A stretch of DNA of 37,099 bases from assembly GCA_021772955.1 (NCBI GenBank), contig JAJFKZ010000087.1:1-37099 (forward strand), written 5' to 3'. This DNA is from Gammaproteobacteria bacterium. Lineage in GTDB: Bacteria > Pseudomonadota > Gammaproteobacteria > Xanthomonadales > Wenzhouxiangellaceae. This document shows positions 8,701-18,962 of this stretch, in pieces. Both the position numbers and the translations under genes were made by a program. The notes under the pieces were generated by a model, which was given only the letters and a program-made list of their open reading frames with translations, was not told where the DNA came from and did not search any database. The first letter of the stretch is position 1. Each line of letters opens with the position of its first letter.

Positions 8701-9926
8701 TTAGGGTGAAGGCGGTGAAATGTCCTGAGCTTTTCCAACCTTAAATCACGAATCATTTCTTTCTTTGCTTCACCAGACCCAGACGCATCGTCAATGCCAG
8801 CAAAACTGATCGCCTGCACCGACGCCAGCGCAGCCAGCAGATAGGCGCGCTGCGGATATGCTCTGTCCTGCAGACCCTTGCGGCCACGCTTGTCCATCTC
8901 ACATGCCAGCAGGATTTGCTCAAAACGCTGTGGTCTGCGCATGGCATCGCAACGCTCCAGCAATTGCAGCAAGGTTGCCGGGCGCAGCTCCAGGGCTTGA
9001 TGCACGAGCAAATGCCAGCGCCCGACCAGCAGTGCCAGCTCGGTGTATTTTTTCGGTACCTTGAGACGCGCACAGACATCACCAATCAAGGGCACACCGC
9101 TGTGCTCGTGGCCATGATGCCTGGGTAATTGCTGCGGTGGCGTCAAGGCCTTGCCCAGATCGTGCAGCAACAAGGCAAAAATAATCTCGGCTGCGCAGCC
9201 CTGTTCGGCCGCTAGCTGCAGGGTCAGCAATACATGCTCCCCGGTGTCGATTTCCGGGTGATACTCTGCCACCTGCGGCACCCCAAACAGGGCATCTACT
9301 TCCGGCAGCAGTTGCGCCAGCGCACCACTCTCACGCAACACCTCAATGCAACGCTGCGGCGCCGGGCTGATCATGGCTTTGTGCAGCTCCTGCCAGATGC
9401 GTTCTACCGACAAAGTCTGCAGCTCCCCTGATGTGCTGATCTGGCGCATCAAAGCCATGGTTTCAGCAGCAATTTGAAAACCAAACGGTGCCAATCGGGC
9501 CGCAAATCTGGCCACCCGCAATACCCGCAGTGGATCTTCGGCAAATGCCGGAGACACATGCCTGAGAATTCGCTGCTCAAGATCAGCACGGCCATTGTAT
9601 GGGTCGATAAGCCGACCGTCACTGTCCTCGGCGATGGCGTTGATGGTCAGATCCCGACGGATCAGATCATCCTCGATACTGATCTCGGCGCCGGTGTGAA
9701 ACACGAAGCCCTGATGGCCTCGCCCATGCTTGCGCTCGGTGCGTGCAAGGGCGTATTCGGCATGCGTTTGCGGATGCAGAAATACCGGGAAATCACGTCC
9801 TACCGGCTTATATCCCAATGCAGTCATCTGCTCCGGTGTGGCACCCGTAACAACGTAGTCACGATCGCTGCCGGGCAGGCCCAGCAAGCGATCGCGAACC
9901 GCTCCACCAACCAGATATACCTGCAT
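8685..9926 (-). CDS. cca: CCA-adding tRNA nucleotidyltransferase Cca
   Basis: Cca adds or repairs the 3' CCA end of tRNAs. The 413-residue protein is the class II type with a C-terminal HD domain, as in E. coli (412). It starts MQVYLVGGAVRDRLLG, with the catalytic DRD at 21-23, followed by RRDLTINAIA, DPLRVLRVARFAARL and the HD pair at 255-256 in ALLLHDLGKA with the metal-binding HHGHEHSG. The start ATG (9924-9926) overlaps the stop of the upstream SDR gene by one base, implying coupling. The final residues PHIA and the TGA are read from the right end of the flanking repeat, so the original C-terminus was probably altered by the insertion; the catalytic parts are intact. Confidence 0.97.
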   Translation of the reverse strand: MQVYLVGGAVRDRLLGLPGSDRDYVVTGATPEQMTALGYKPVGRDFPVFLHPQTHAEYALARTERKHGRGHQGFVFHTGAEISIEDDLIRRDLTINAIAEDSDGRLIDPYNGRADLEQRILRHVSPAFAEDPLRVLRVARFAARLAPFGFQIAAETMALMRQISTSGELQTLSVERIWQELHKAMISPAPQRCIEVLRESGALAQLLPEVDALFGVPQVAEYHPEIDTGEHVLLTLQLAAEQGCAAEIIFALLLHDLGKALTPPQQLPRHHGHEHSGVPLIGDVCARLKVPKKYTELALLVGRWHLLVHQALELRPATLLQLLERCDAMRRPQRFEQILLACEMDKRGRKGLQDRAYPQRAYLLAALASVQAISFAGIDDASGSGEAKKEMIRDLRLEKLRTFHRLHPNPHIA

Positions 9927-10879
9927 CAGCGGCGCGCGGTGCGCTGTTCCAGGCTCAGCATTTTGCGCCGTCGGCTGCCGCCGATATAGTCCGGTGCAAT
10001 GGTGGTCAGCGCGTGGGCGGCAATGTCCAGCCGCGTCAAGCCGTTGTCACCCTGGAGCACGCTGTCGATTAGCAGCGACCGGTAATTGTCGCTGGAAAAC
10101 GGTTTACCGGGCACAAAATCCATGCACTGCCCCTGCAACCACGACAAGGGCCGCGGCAGACCCACTATCCAGCGGCGTATGCCGAGCCATGTGCAGACCA
10201 GTTGCACGATCTCTTTCAGGCTGAAAGTTTCCGGTCCTGCCAGCGCATAGCTTTGTCCGATGCTGTCCTCACGTTCCAGTGCGTTCACAAAAGCCTGTGC
10301 TACATCTTCCACCCAGACCGGCTGAAAGCGAGCCTTCGGGCACGCCAGCGGTAACACCGGCGTCATCTTCAGCAAGCCGGCAAAGCGATTGAGAAAACTG
10401 TCGCCACGGCCGAAGATGACCGATGGCTGCATGATGGCCCAGTCCAGGCTGCTGTTGCGAACCAGTTGTTCGGCTTCGCCACGGCTGCGCTGATAATGAC
10501 TTTTCCCCTCACCGGCCCGCAAAGCGCTCATGTGCACATAGCGTTTGCTGCCAAGCTCCTGCATGGTGCGCATGACCAGGCCGGGCAATGCCACATGGGC
10601 ACGCTGGAAACCTTTGCCACTGAAACCGCGCTCATTGAGAATACCGACCAGATTGATCACCACCTGATGACCGTGCAGGGCCGCGGTCAGCGCCTTGCGA
10701 TCATAGACATCCAGCTCAACCAGCCGGGTGCGCGGTAACAATTGGCTGGACTTGGCCTGCTCTGCATTGCGCGTCAGCAGGGTGATCTCATACCCGGCTG
10801 CGGCCAGTCTGCTGCACAGATAACCGCCAACAAATCCTGTGCCGCCCAGCACTGCAACTTTCTTTATCTGTTCGTTCAT
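9926..10879 (-). CDS. NDUFA9-like NAD(P)-dependent SDR
   Basis: This 317-residue atypical short-chain dehydrogenase has the nucleotide-binding loop VLGGTGFVGGYL (10-21), the NLVGIL motif and the RGEAEQLVRNS segment, in which the catalytic lysine of extended SDRs is an arginine. This pattern is that of the complex I NDUFA9-like and epimerase-like atypical SDRs. The bacterial members have no agreed substrate; binding NADPH in a structural or ubiquinone-related role has been proposed for the mitochondrial relative. It is the middle gene of slt-SDR-cca: 12 bp after slt and overlapping the cca start by one base. Family confidence is good; function is open. Confidence 0.8.
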   Translation of the reverse strand: MNEQIKKVAVLGGTGFVGGYLCSRLAAAGYEITLLTRNAEQAKSSQLLPRTRLVELDVYDRKALTAALHGHQVVINLVGILNERGFSGKGFQRAHVALPGLVMRTMQELGSKRYVHMSALRAGEGKSHYQRSRGEAEQLVRNSSLDWAIMQPSVIFGRGDSFLNRFAGLLKMTPVLPLACPKARFQPVWVEDVAQAFVNALEREDSIGQSYALAGPETFSLKEIVQLVCTWLGIRRWIVGLPRPLSWLQGQCMDFVPGKPFSSDNYRSLLIDSVLQGDNGLTRLDIAAHALTTIAPDYIGGSRRRKMLSLEQRTARR

Positions 10880-10891
10880 GCTTAGCCCTGA

Positions 10892-12994
10892 TCAGTCTGC
10901 CGTGGTTGCCTCATCAGCTTCACATCTTACCGCACGTCTGCCGGCTACTGCTGACGTGCGCCACTGCATGGGTTTGTGCATGCCCGGCATGCGCGCACTG
11001 ATCGGCGTCACGTCACCGTTCAATAGCCAGTCGTAGATCACACTGAATGCCAGCACTCGGGGAATGTATTCGCGGGTCTCAAAATAGGGGATGGTCTCGA
11101 CCCAGATATCCGGACGCTCAGGCCGGTTCTGTTGTTGCCAGCGCTGCAGCACCTGCGGACCCGCGTTGTAAGCGCCCAGTACCAGCACCGGATCGCCAGC
11201 GTAGCGTGCCAGCATGTCTGCCAGCATGGTGGTACCAAAGGTGATATTGGTATCGGCCTGCAGCAGGCTGGCGCTACCGCTATATCTCAGACCATGGCGG
11301 CTGGCCAGTGCGCGTGCCGTGGCCGGCGTGACCTGCATCAGCCCTCTGGCATTGGCGCTGGAAATGGCCTGCGGATTCATTGCGCTTTCGGCACGCATGA
11401 GACCATATATCAGCGCCGTATCAACCTGATGCACGTTTGCTTGCTGACGCACAATGGCTTCATAACTGACCGGAAAACGCAGCGCATACATTTGTCTGCT
11501 GGCATCATCAATCAGCGTCATCACGCTTTGTAACCACCACTCATGATCTGCCGCCAGCTGCGCCGCCAATGCTCGCTGACGTGCATCCAGGGGTGCCAGG
11601 GCCTGCCGCCAGGCGCGATCGGCATAGCTGTTCAGTTCCACGTAATGCAGCTCGACGGCCCGTTCCAGCTGCGCGGCCGTGGGCAGGCTGCGCCAGTCAT
11701 CGTTGGCCGCGGGAGTGGCGCAAATCTGATACGGCTGCTGCAGCCAGTCGGCGGCCAGAAAACCATGATAGCTTGCCTCATTGCTCAATGTTTGCAGCAG
11801 CTTTTGGGCGGCACCTTGCTGCTCGCTGGCCTGCAGAGCCTGCGCCTGCCAATAACGCCAGCGCCCATCTTGCTGCTGCGTCAGCGGCATGCGCTCGATA
11901 CTCTCCAGCACTTGCGGCCAGAGCAGATTGGCCATTGCAACGCGCGCGCGCCAGGTCAAAAGCTGCGGGTCACTGGCGGTCTCAGGCAGTTGATCGATGA
12001 TACTCAGTGCCTGGGTTTGCAGTTCCAGCGATCCATACAATGCCACCGCATGCAAGGCCTGCGCACGTTGCTCAGCAGGCCAGGTGAAATGATTATCCAG
12101 CTGTTGCCAGTACCGATAGGCCTGTTCATGATTTTGTCTGGCCAGACGCTGCAGACCAAAATCAGCAATGGTCCAGGCCTGCTGCTGGTCGGGCCAGCTG
12201 CGGGCCTGCTTCAACCCTGCTATTACCGACGCGTTCATCTGCAGCCAGCGATTTGTCCAGAGCAGCTCTTGCGGCTGCATGAAACGTCGCAGATAGCGCA
12301 CCAGACCTGTGTTACCAGCAGTCATGGCCAGCGCTACCCGTTGCCAGGCCAACTCGGAGCTGATGCCAGCACGCTGTTGCAGCCAGGCAAAGGCCGGGTC
12401 ACAAGCCTTGTGCTGACTGTTACCGGTCAACCACAGGTTCTGCACCCGGCGCATCAACTCTGCGCTGGTTGCACTGTCGCTGTCGTTGTGCAGAATTCTC
12501 GCGCGTGCCAGGTAACACTGAATCTCGGCATCGGTATCACTGGACTGCGCCTGCTTCAGCAGACGCTGCCACTGACTATCACGGCCCAGTGTGCGCAGCC
12601 AGTTACGTCTGACGCTGTCGTGAAACGCCCAGTCGCTGTGTAGCTGCAAAAACTCTGCAATGTTCTCGTCGCTGAACGCGCTGGAACGCTGGCGTATCTG
12701 CTCGGCGCGCAAATACGGCAGCAACGGGTAATCCTGCAGTGCTACTGCGTGCTCTACCGCCAGGTCCCAGTCGGCTTGTGCCAGGGCAGCCCAGGCCTGG
12801 CGAAAATGCTCGCGTTGCTGGGAACGCTCAGCCGTAGCGGCGAGCACCGGGCCAGTCAGACTGATCAGCCAGCACAATAGCCATAGCAGCCACCGACCCA
12901 CTATCGGCTTGCGACTGATGGCAGTGGCTGAATCGGCCTGCACATGGGCGGGGCATGGGTGTTGGCTTAAGGGCAAGGCGTTGGTGTGCTGCAT
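10892..12994 (-). CDS. slt: Soluble lytic murein transglycosylase Slt
   Basis: Slt is a periplasmic enzyme that cleaves the MurNAc-GlcNAc bond of peptidoglycan with formation of 1,6-anhydroMurNAc. The 700-residue protein has a hydrophobic export segment at about 34-53 (RWLLWLLCWLISLTGPVLAA), a long superhelical region of alpha-helical repeats, and a C-terminal lysozyme-like domain with catalytic E536 in GLMRAESAMNPQAIS, then ARGLMQVTPATA and GAYNAGPQVLQRWQ. E. coli Slt70 is 645 residues. The listed ATG leaves about 30 residues before the export segment; a GTG at codon 32 is an alternative that would give a more normal signal peptide. It is the first gene of slt-SDR-cca and is divergent from the TauE-family permease. 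Confidence 0.93.
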   Translation of the reverse strand: MQHTNALPLSQHPCPAHVQADSATAISRKPIVGRWLLWLLCWLISLTGPVLAATAERSQQREHFRQAWAALAQADWDLAVEHAVALQDYPLLPYLRAEQIRQRSSAFSDENIAEFLQLHSDWAFHDSVRRNWLRTLGRDSQWQRLLKQAQSSDTDAEIQCYLARARILHNDSDSATSAELMRRVQNLWLTGNSQHKACDPAFAWLQQRAGISSELAWQRVALAMTAGNTGLVRYLRRFMQPQELLWTNRWLQMNASVIAGLKQARSWPDQQQAWTIADFGLQRLARQNHEQAYRYWQQLDNHFTWPAEQRAQALHAVALYGSLELQTQALSIIDQLPETASDPQLLTWRARVAMANLLWPQVLESIERMPLTQQQDGRWRYWQAQALQASEQQGAAQKLLQTLSNEASYHGFLAADWLQQPYQICATPAANDDWRSLPTAAQLERAVELHYVELNSYADRAWRQALAPLDARQRALAAQLAADHEWWLQSVMTLIDDASRQMYALRFPVSYEAIVRQQANVHQVDTALIYGLMRAESAMNPQAISSANARGLMQVTPATARALASRHGLRYSGSASLLQADTNITFGTTMLADMLARYAGDPVLVLGAYNAGPQVLQRWQQQNRPERPDIWVETIPYFETREYIPRVLAFSVIYDWLLNGDVTPISARMPGMHKPMQWRTSAVAGRRAVRCEADEATTAD

Positions 12995-13067
12995 TCAAGT
13001 CCCGGATTGCATATTGATAGCTGATAGCGCAAGCTTTTGACTGCAATCTACGCCTATCATTACATCC

Positions 13068-13889
13068 ATGTATACAATCAGTTTCGATTTGCTGCTGTTG
13101 TTATTGTGCAGCGGTGCAATGGCCGGTATTCTGGCCGGCCTGTTTGGCATCGGCGGCGGCTTGTTGCTGGTACCGGTTGTGGCCATGACTGCGGCCAAGA
13201 CTGGCCTGGACACAGGCGTCAGCATGCAGATTGCAGTGGCCACAGCGATGGCCAGTATTTTACTTACCGCGATCGGCAGCGTGCTTGCGCATCATCGCCG
13301 GGCTGCGATTCACTGGCACTTTCTGAGCCGTTATGCGCCGTTGGTGATGGTTGGCGCATGGAGTGGTGCGCTGGTCGTCGAACACATTGCCGGACTATTG
13401 GATGGGCGGCTGTTGGTGTATGTGTTTGTCGGCTTTGCGCTACTCAGTGCCTGGCAGCTGTTGGCGCAAAAAAAGCCAAAGCATGAGGATGCCGCGGTGG
13501 CTTTTCATTTTCGCTGGCAACTGGATTTGCCGGTCGGATTGCTGGTTGGGCACTTGTCGGCATGGTTGGGCATTGGCGGCGGCAGCATGAATGCACCGTA
13601 TTTTCATTTTCGCGGTCTGCCTATGCGCCATGCCGTGGGCACGGCTGCGGCCTGCGGTTATCCGCTCGCGTTGGCGGCGGTGATCGGCTTTACCATGCAT
13701 GATCTGGATGGCGGAGACTGGCCGCTGATCGGTGCCATATTCTGGCCAGCCGCATTGCTCATGGGCAGCATGGGGCTGCTGAGCGCACCGCTGGGTGCGA
13801 AGATGGCGCACAGTTTGCCGGAACGGCTGCTCAAGGCTTTGTTTGCTGTGTTGCTATTGGCTCTGGCGGGACGGCTGTTGTGGTTATGA
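13068..13889 (+). CDS. TauE/SafE family membrane permease
   Basis: This 273-residue polytopic membrane protein of the TauE/SafE/YfcA family has about eight hydrophobic segments. The two half-repeats each carry the characteristic glycine motif: GLFGIGGGLLLVPVV near the N-terminus and WLGIGGGSMNAPYF in the second half, about 150 residues later. Members export sulfite, sulfoacetate or other organic anions; the substrate here cannot be read from the sequence and no sulfur genes are adjacent. It is divergent from slt. Its TGA abuts the stop of the convergent EEP gene with no gap, both being read from the palindrome TGATCA. Confidence 0.85.
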   Translation: MYTISFDLLLLLLCSGAMAGILAGLFGIGGGLLLVPVVAMTAAKTGLDTGVSMQIAVATAMASILLTAIGSVLAHHRRAAIHWHFLSRYAPLVMVGAWSGALVVEHIAGLLDGRLLVYVFVGFALLSAWQLLAQKKPKHEDAAVAFHFRWQLDLPVGLLVGHLSAWLGIGGGSMNAPYFHFRGLPMRHAVGTAAACGYPLALAAVIGFTMHDLDGGDWPLIGAIFWPAALLMGSMGLLSAPLGAKMAHSLPERLLKALFAVLLLALAGRLLWL

Positions 13890-14702
13890 TCACCAGCTGA
13901 TGGTGGTGCTGATGGGCAAATGATCGGAAAAGGTCTGCGCACCCACGTGCACATGTTGCGCCTGCAGTGATGCACTGATAAACAGGTGGTCGATACAGCG
14001 TTGCGGCTGCCAGCTGGGGAAGGTGTAGCATTGGTCAGTCAGCAATCGCAGCCGCGTGGTGGCGGCAAAATCACGCACTGCCATCGTCTGTGGCGAGGCA
14101 TTGAAGTCACCCATGACCATGACGTGCGGATGGCCGCGCAGCAGCTCTGCCAGATAGCCCAATTGTCTTGCGCGTGCGCGCTGCCCCAAAGACAGGTGCA
14201 CGATCACTGTCAACAAGGTGATGCCGGGCAGTTCATACCAGGAAAACAACGCACCACGACCGGGAACTGCGCCCGGCAGCGCATGTTCGGCCAGTCCGCT
14301 GGGCTCCCAGCGCGACATCAGGCCATTACCGGCGTGTGCCAGATTGGCCACTCTGCGATTGCTCTGATGATACTGAAACGCGAACCCGGCCTGCTCGGCG
14401 ATAAAGCGGGTTTGATCGATGAAACCAGTGCGCAAACTGCCGGCATCGGCCTCCTGCAAACCGGCGATGTCAAACGCCCCGACCAGATTCGCGATGTCGC
14501 GCAAGGTATCACAATGCTGATGATGCGGTATCAGTTGTCGCCAGCTGCCCGTAACATAATCGCTATAACGACGCGTCCGGATACCGGCCTGAATGTTGTA
14601 GCTGAGTATGCGCAATTGTCGACTGCGGTCGCGGTCAACCACCGGGCTGATGTTCGAGACCGGCTTGCTGGCCAGACTGGCTACGGCAGTTTCAGCCATC
14701 AT
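13890..14702 (-). CDS. Endonuclease/exonuclease/phosphatase (EEP) family protein
   Basis: This 270-residue member of the EEP fold contains the metal and catalytic motifs in order: LRILSYNIQ, LQEAD (the metal-binding glutamate), VHLSLG, MGDFNASP (catalytic Asp and Asn), CIDHLFIS and the terminal SDHLPIS (Asp-His pair). Such proteins cleave phosphodiesters in nucleic acids, phosphoinositides or other phosphoesters; no recognisable targeting signal is present and the substrate is unknown. It is the last gene in the block cytochrome c4-dsbA-EEP, a linkage kept in other gammaproteobacteria such as Pseudomonas. A 133-bp gap separates it from dsbA. Two ATGs in tandem start the frame; the first is used here. 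Confidence 0.86.
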   Translation of the reverse strand: MMAETAVASLASKPVSNISPVVDRDRSRQLRILSYNIQAGIRTRRYSDYVTGSWRQLIPHHQHCDTLRDIANLVGAFDIAGLQEADAGSLRTGFIDQTRFIAEQAGFAFQYHQSNRRVANLAHAGNGLMSRWEPSGLAEHALPGAVPGRGALFSWYELPGITLLTVIVHLSLGQRARARQLGYLAELLRGHPHVMVMGDFNASPQTMAVRDFAATTRLRLLTDQCYTFPSWQPQRCIDHLFISASLQAQHVHVGAQTFSDHLPISTTISW

Positions 14703-14835
14703 GGTGTCACGACATCAGCACCGCAGCGCCGGCTGGCTCGCCGCAAGTAAGCGCCGGAACAGCCAGCAGCGGTGCCCGGACATCAGGTGTAGCGCTGCTT
14801 TGTTGCAACTGCACCAGCGGCTGTTGCAGCAGACA

Positions 14836-15510
14836 TTATTGCGCAGCAGCAACCTGCTGATCGACCTGATGCTCTTGTTGCACCAGATACTGCATGATCT
14901 TGATCATGTCTGCGTGCGTTGGCACCTGCTCGTTGGCACTGATCAGGTATTTGCCCGCGACAACCAGACTGGGGGTGCCACGAATGCCATAATCGCGGGT
15001 ATCCTTGGCTTCCTTGTTTAAACGTGTCACCACCGCAAACGATTCGGCTGTGCTCAGGAATTGCCCCTTGTCGGCACCAAAATCGGCATAGAAGTCAGCT
15101 ATGTCTTCCATGCTTCGAAATGCACGTTTTTGTTCATGAATCGCAGCAAACATTGGCGCATGTGACTGTTCCACCACGCCCACCATGTCGGCAGTCACGT
15201 AAGCTCGGGCAAACACTTGATAGGTGGCATTGAACTGCGCCGGCACGCGACGGAATTCCACATAGTTCGGTTTTGTCTCAAGCCACTCATCGATATGAGG
15301 TTGAAAGCGGTAACAATGTGGGCAGGCATAACTGAATACCTCGACCACTTCAACCTCGCCCGGAGCTGCCTGAGTTCTGACCACAGGTTCGATCAATGTG
15401 TAGTGCTTACCAGCCGCATAGCCTTGTTGCTGCGCAAAAACCGGCAGCACCGCGACGGTCATGCTGGCCAACAGCGCCGCCAACAGCACCGTGATTGTCG
15501 ATTTGTTCAT
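14836..15510 (-). CDS. dsbA: Thiol:disulfide interchange protein DsbA
   Basis: DsbA is a periplasmic oxidase that introduces disulfides into exported proteins and is reoxidised by DsbB. The 224-residue protein has a signal peptide (MNKSTITVLLAALLASMTVA to FAQQ), the thioredoxin-fold active site C63-P-H-C66 in SYACPHCYRFQ, and the cis-proline loop GTPSLVVAGKYLI. Its glutamine-rich C-terminus is slightly longer than usual. It lies 91 bp after cytochrome c4 and precedes the EEP gene, a conserved neighbourhood that ties it to the periplasmic redox block. Confidence 0.95.
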   Translation of the reverse strand: MNKSTITVLLAALLASMTVAVLPVFAQQQGYAAGKHYTLIEPVVRTQAAPGEVEVVEVFSYACPHCYRFQPHIDEWLETKPNYVEFRRVPAQFNATYQVFARAYVTADMVGVVEQSHAPMFAAIHEQKRAFRSMEDIADFYADFGADKGQFLSTAESFAVVTRLNKEAKDTRDYGIRGTPSLVVAGKYLISANEQVPTHADMIKIMQYLVQQEHQVDQQVAAAQ

Positions 15511-15601
15511 TCTTTATGCTCCTTGAAAATACATTGCTTGTTTGTAATCACGCACCAGTGTGGGACAGATTCGGGATGCTGCAGTTCAGCGCTGCGCTGC
15601 A

Positions 15602-16240
15602 TTATTGCTGGGCTGTTTGCTCACGCTTGTCATACATTCCTTGCAGGTAGCTGCTTACTGCTGCAATTTCATGATCAGTCAGGCTCTCGGCTACGATGAC
15701 CATTTGCGCACTGTAGGGGTCTTTCTCGCCATTGGTCTCTCCGCTGCGGTATTTCTGCAGACGCTTGGCCAGATACTCAGCGTGCTGGCCGGCAATCGCC
15801 GGGTAGCCTGACAACGGATTACCCGAACCGACCGGCCCATGGCAGGACTGACAGGCCGCTACGCCTTTTTCCGTCAGACCGGTGTGATAGATTTTTTTGC
15901 CCAAGGTCAAAAGATCCAGATCGGCTGTGCCGGGCTTGATCTGTTGCTGTGAATAGTATTCAGAGACACTGGCGAGTTGCTCATCGGTCATGTTCGCAAC
16001 GATGCCCATCATCTCCGGCACCAGGCGCTGACCTTCTCGGATCAGAATGGTTTGCCGGCTCAGATACTGGGCATGCTGACCAGCCAGTTTCGGCCAGATC
16101 GCTATGGCGGAGTTACCGTCAGCACCGTGACACGCGGCACACACTATCGACAGCTCCTGACCGGATTTCTGCTCTTGTGCATGGCTGCTGATACTCAACA
16201 ACAGCGCCAATAGCAGACTTGCAGTAATAACATATCTCAT
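15602..16240 (-). CDS. Diheme cytochrome c4
   Basis: This 212-residue periplasmic diheme cytochrome has a clear signal peptide ending SSHAQ. It has two similar halves, each with a heme c site: C34AACH38 and C130QSCH134, and likely axial methionines in VPEMMG (78-79) and YSAQMV (M180). The motifs KLAGQHAQYL and AIAGQHAEYL mark the duplicated cytochrome c4 domains. Cytochrome c4 passes electrons to cbb3-type or other terminal oxidases. It is divergent from engB across a 249-bp gap and followed by dsbA, as in Pseudomonas and relatives. Confidence 0.94.
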   Translation of the reverse strand: MRYVITASLLLALLLSISSHAQEQKSGQELSIVCAACHGADGNSAIAIWPKLAGQHAQYLSRQTILIREGQRLVPEMMGIVANMTDEQLASVSEYYSQQQIKPGTADLDLLTLGKKIYHTGLTEKGVAACQSCHGPVGSGNPLSGYPAIAGQHAEYLAKRLQKYRSGETNGEKDPYSAQMVIVAESLTDHEIAAVSSYLQGMYDKREQTAQQ

Positions 16241-16489
16241 TGCTTTTTTCCTTGCTCACTACATGGTTAATGGAAGGCTGAACCAATTGATCTGATGCAG
16301 TTGTTCAGTCTGTGCAACGACTGTTGCAGCCCAGACCAGCCGGGGGCAAGCAGCGCTTGCAGCTCAGACTTCACAGACAGACACCATGATGGTATTCGCG
16401 CCGACTCAGCGTACGGTTAAACCAATACAACTATCAAGCACAGCTTCATCTGCGTTATTATCGCTGTTTATCATCTGTGTTGCCAGTCA

Positions 16490-17107
16490 ATGAATCCGTC
16501 ACGCTATCGCAATGCCAAGTATCTGAATGCTGTGCACCTGATGCGGCAGTTACCGCAAGATAGTGGCATTGAAGTGGCCTTCGCCGGGCGCTCCAACGCC
16601 GGCAAGTCCAGCGTCATCAACCGCCTGTGCGGCCAGACCGGTCTGGCCAAAACCAGCCGCAGCCCCGGACGCACACGACAGATCGTGCTGTTCACACTGG
16701 ATGAGCAGCGCCTTCTGGTTGATTTGCCGGGTTATGGTTATGCCAAGGTCAGCCGTGATCTGAAGCAGCACTGGCAGCAGCTGCTGGATGATTATTTGAG
16801 CCAGCGACAGGCTTTGCGCGGCATGATACTGGTCATGGATATACGCCATCCGTTGAAAGAGTTTGATCAAAACATGATTAGCTGGCTGCAGCAAGCGCAG
16901 TTGCCCGGCCATATCCTGCTCAACAAGGCCGACAAGCTCAATCGCCAACATCAGGTCAATGCCTTGCGCGAGGTCAGCGATTATGTCGCCAAGCGCGAAA
17001 CTGACATCAGCGTACAATTGTTTTCGGCGCTGAAATCCGTTGGCGTAGCCGAGCTTGAGCAACGCTTGGATGAATGGTATCAATGGCACATCCCAACCCA
17101 TGAGTGA
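16490..17107 (+). CDS. engB: Ribosome biogenesis GTPase EngB (YsxC/YihA)
   Basis: EngB is an essential GTPase needed for maturation of the 50S subunit. The 205-residue protein has the G1 loop AGRSNAGKSS (32-41), a switch I region TSRSPGRTRQI, G3 DLPGYGYAKVS, and the G4 motif LNKADKL. The ATG at 16490 gives MNPSRYRNAKYLNAV, typical of the family. It is divergent from cytochrome c4 and 9 bp upstream of hemB, so engB-hemB-aroE is probably one transcript. AT-rich TTATTATC about 35 bp before the ATG could hold a -10 element, but I do not see a convincing -35. Confidence 0.96.
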   Translation: MNPSRYRNAKYLNAVHLMRQLPQDSGIEVAFAGRSNAGKSSVINRLCGQTGLAKTSRSPGRTRQIVLFTLDEQRLLVDLPGYGYAKVSRDLKQHWQQLLDDYLSQRQALRGMILVMDIRHPLKEFDQNMISWLQQAQLPGHILLNKADKLNRQHQVNALREVSDYVAKRETDISVQLFSALKSVGVAELEQRLDEWYQWHIPTHE

Positions 17108-18109
<1,002 letters not shown>

Positions 18110-18134
18110 GGCGCTACCACATGGCCGCATCCGC

Positions 18135-18962
18135 ATGCCAGACCATCCCGCCCGGGTGCTGAAACTCGCCGTCTTCGGTGATCCGATAGCGCACAGTCGT
18201 TCGCCGGAACTGCACCGGTTTTTCGCCGCCGCAACTGGTCTGAGCATCAGCTATGAGCGTATTCATGCCCGCGCCGATGAACTGGCCACCAAACTGCATG
18301 CCTTCATCGCCGCAGGTGGCCATGGCGCCAACATCACGGTACCGCACAAGCAGGCAGTCATGGCGCATTGCGACCAACTCAGTGCGCGCGCAGTGCGTGC
18401 CGCAGCGGTCAACACGCTAGCGCGCAGCGACAGCGGCTGGCTGGGTGACAACACTGATGGTGCTGGTCTGCTGCTGGATCTGCAGGATAAAGGCGTCGAG
18501 CTTACAGGTGCGGCTGTGCTGATTATCGGTGCTGGTGGCGCCACCCGTGGCATTGTTCCGGCGCTGCTGGATGCCGGCGTTGGGCACATTGTCGTTGCCA
18601 ACCGCAGCGCAGCAAAAGCACAAGACCTGGTCCAGACCCTGGCGGACAGCCGTGTTGTCGCGAGTGCGCTCAAACCTGGTTATGGCGAGACCTTTGACTT
18701 GCTCATCCACGCCACTGCAGCCGGCCATCACAATAGCGCTTTGCCACTGCCTGAGATTTTGTCAGGACACCCATACTGCTACGATCTCAGCTATGGCACA
18801 GCCAGCCACAACTTTCTGCACTGGGCAGCGCAGCATGGCTGCCGCCACTGCGACGGCCTCGGCATGCTGGTGGCGCAGGCGGCAGAATCCTTCAAGCTCT
18901 GGACCGACCAGACGATCAGCCCGGAGCTGCGTGCGGCATTGTTCAGACAGCTGCAGCAATAA
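18135..18962 (+). CDS. aroE: Shikimate dehydrogenase AroE
   Basis: AroE reduces 3-dehydroshikimate to shikimate with NADPH in aromatic amino acid synthesis. The 275-residue protein has the substrate-binding FGDPIAHSRSPELH (14-27), catalytic K72 in NITVPHKQ, D108 in GDNTDGAGL, the NADP loop IGAGGATRG and the NRS motif that reads the 2'-phosphate, then the C-terminal GLGMLVAQAAESF. The ATG at 18135 adds about eight residues before the core; a GTG at codon 8 is an alternative, and neither has a clear ribosome-binding site. Third gene after engB and hemB. About 120 bp separate the stop from MITE copy 2. Confidence 0.95.
   Translation: MPDHPARVLKLAVFGDPIAHSRSPELHRFFAAATGLSISYERIHARADELATKLHAFIAAGGHGANITVPHKQAVMAHCDQLSARAVRAAAVNTLARSDSGWLGDNTDGAGLLLDLQDKGVELTGAAVLIIGAGGATRGIVPALLDAGVGHIVVANRSAAKAQDLVQTLADSRVVASALKPGYGETFDLLIHATAAGHHNSALPLPEILSGHPYCYDLSYGTASHNFLHWAAQHGCRHCDGLGMLVAQAAESFKLWTDQTISPELRAALFRQLQQ

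Noticed and set aside
14703-14835. 43-codon open frame between dsbA and the EEP gene
   Set aside because: It has no start codon or ribosome-binding site and continues from the dsbA stop region; it is probably chance in GC-rich sequence.
16241-16489. Small RNA gene next to engB (as spf lies next to yihA in E. coli)
   Set aside because: No hairpin followed by a T-run and no clear promoter pair was found in this gap, so there is nothing to support a call.
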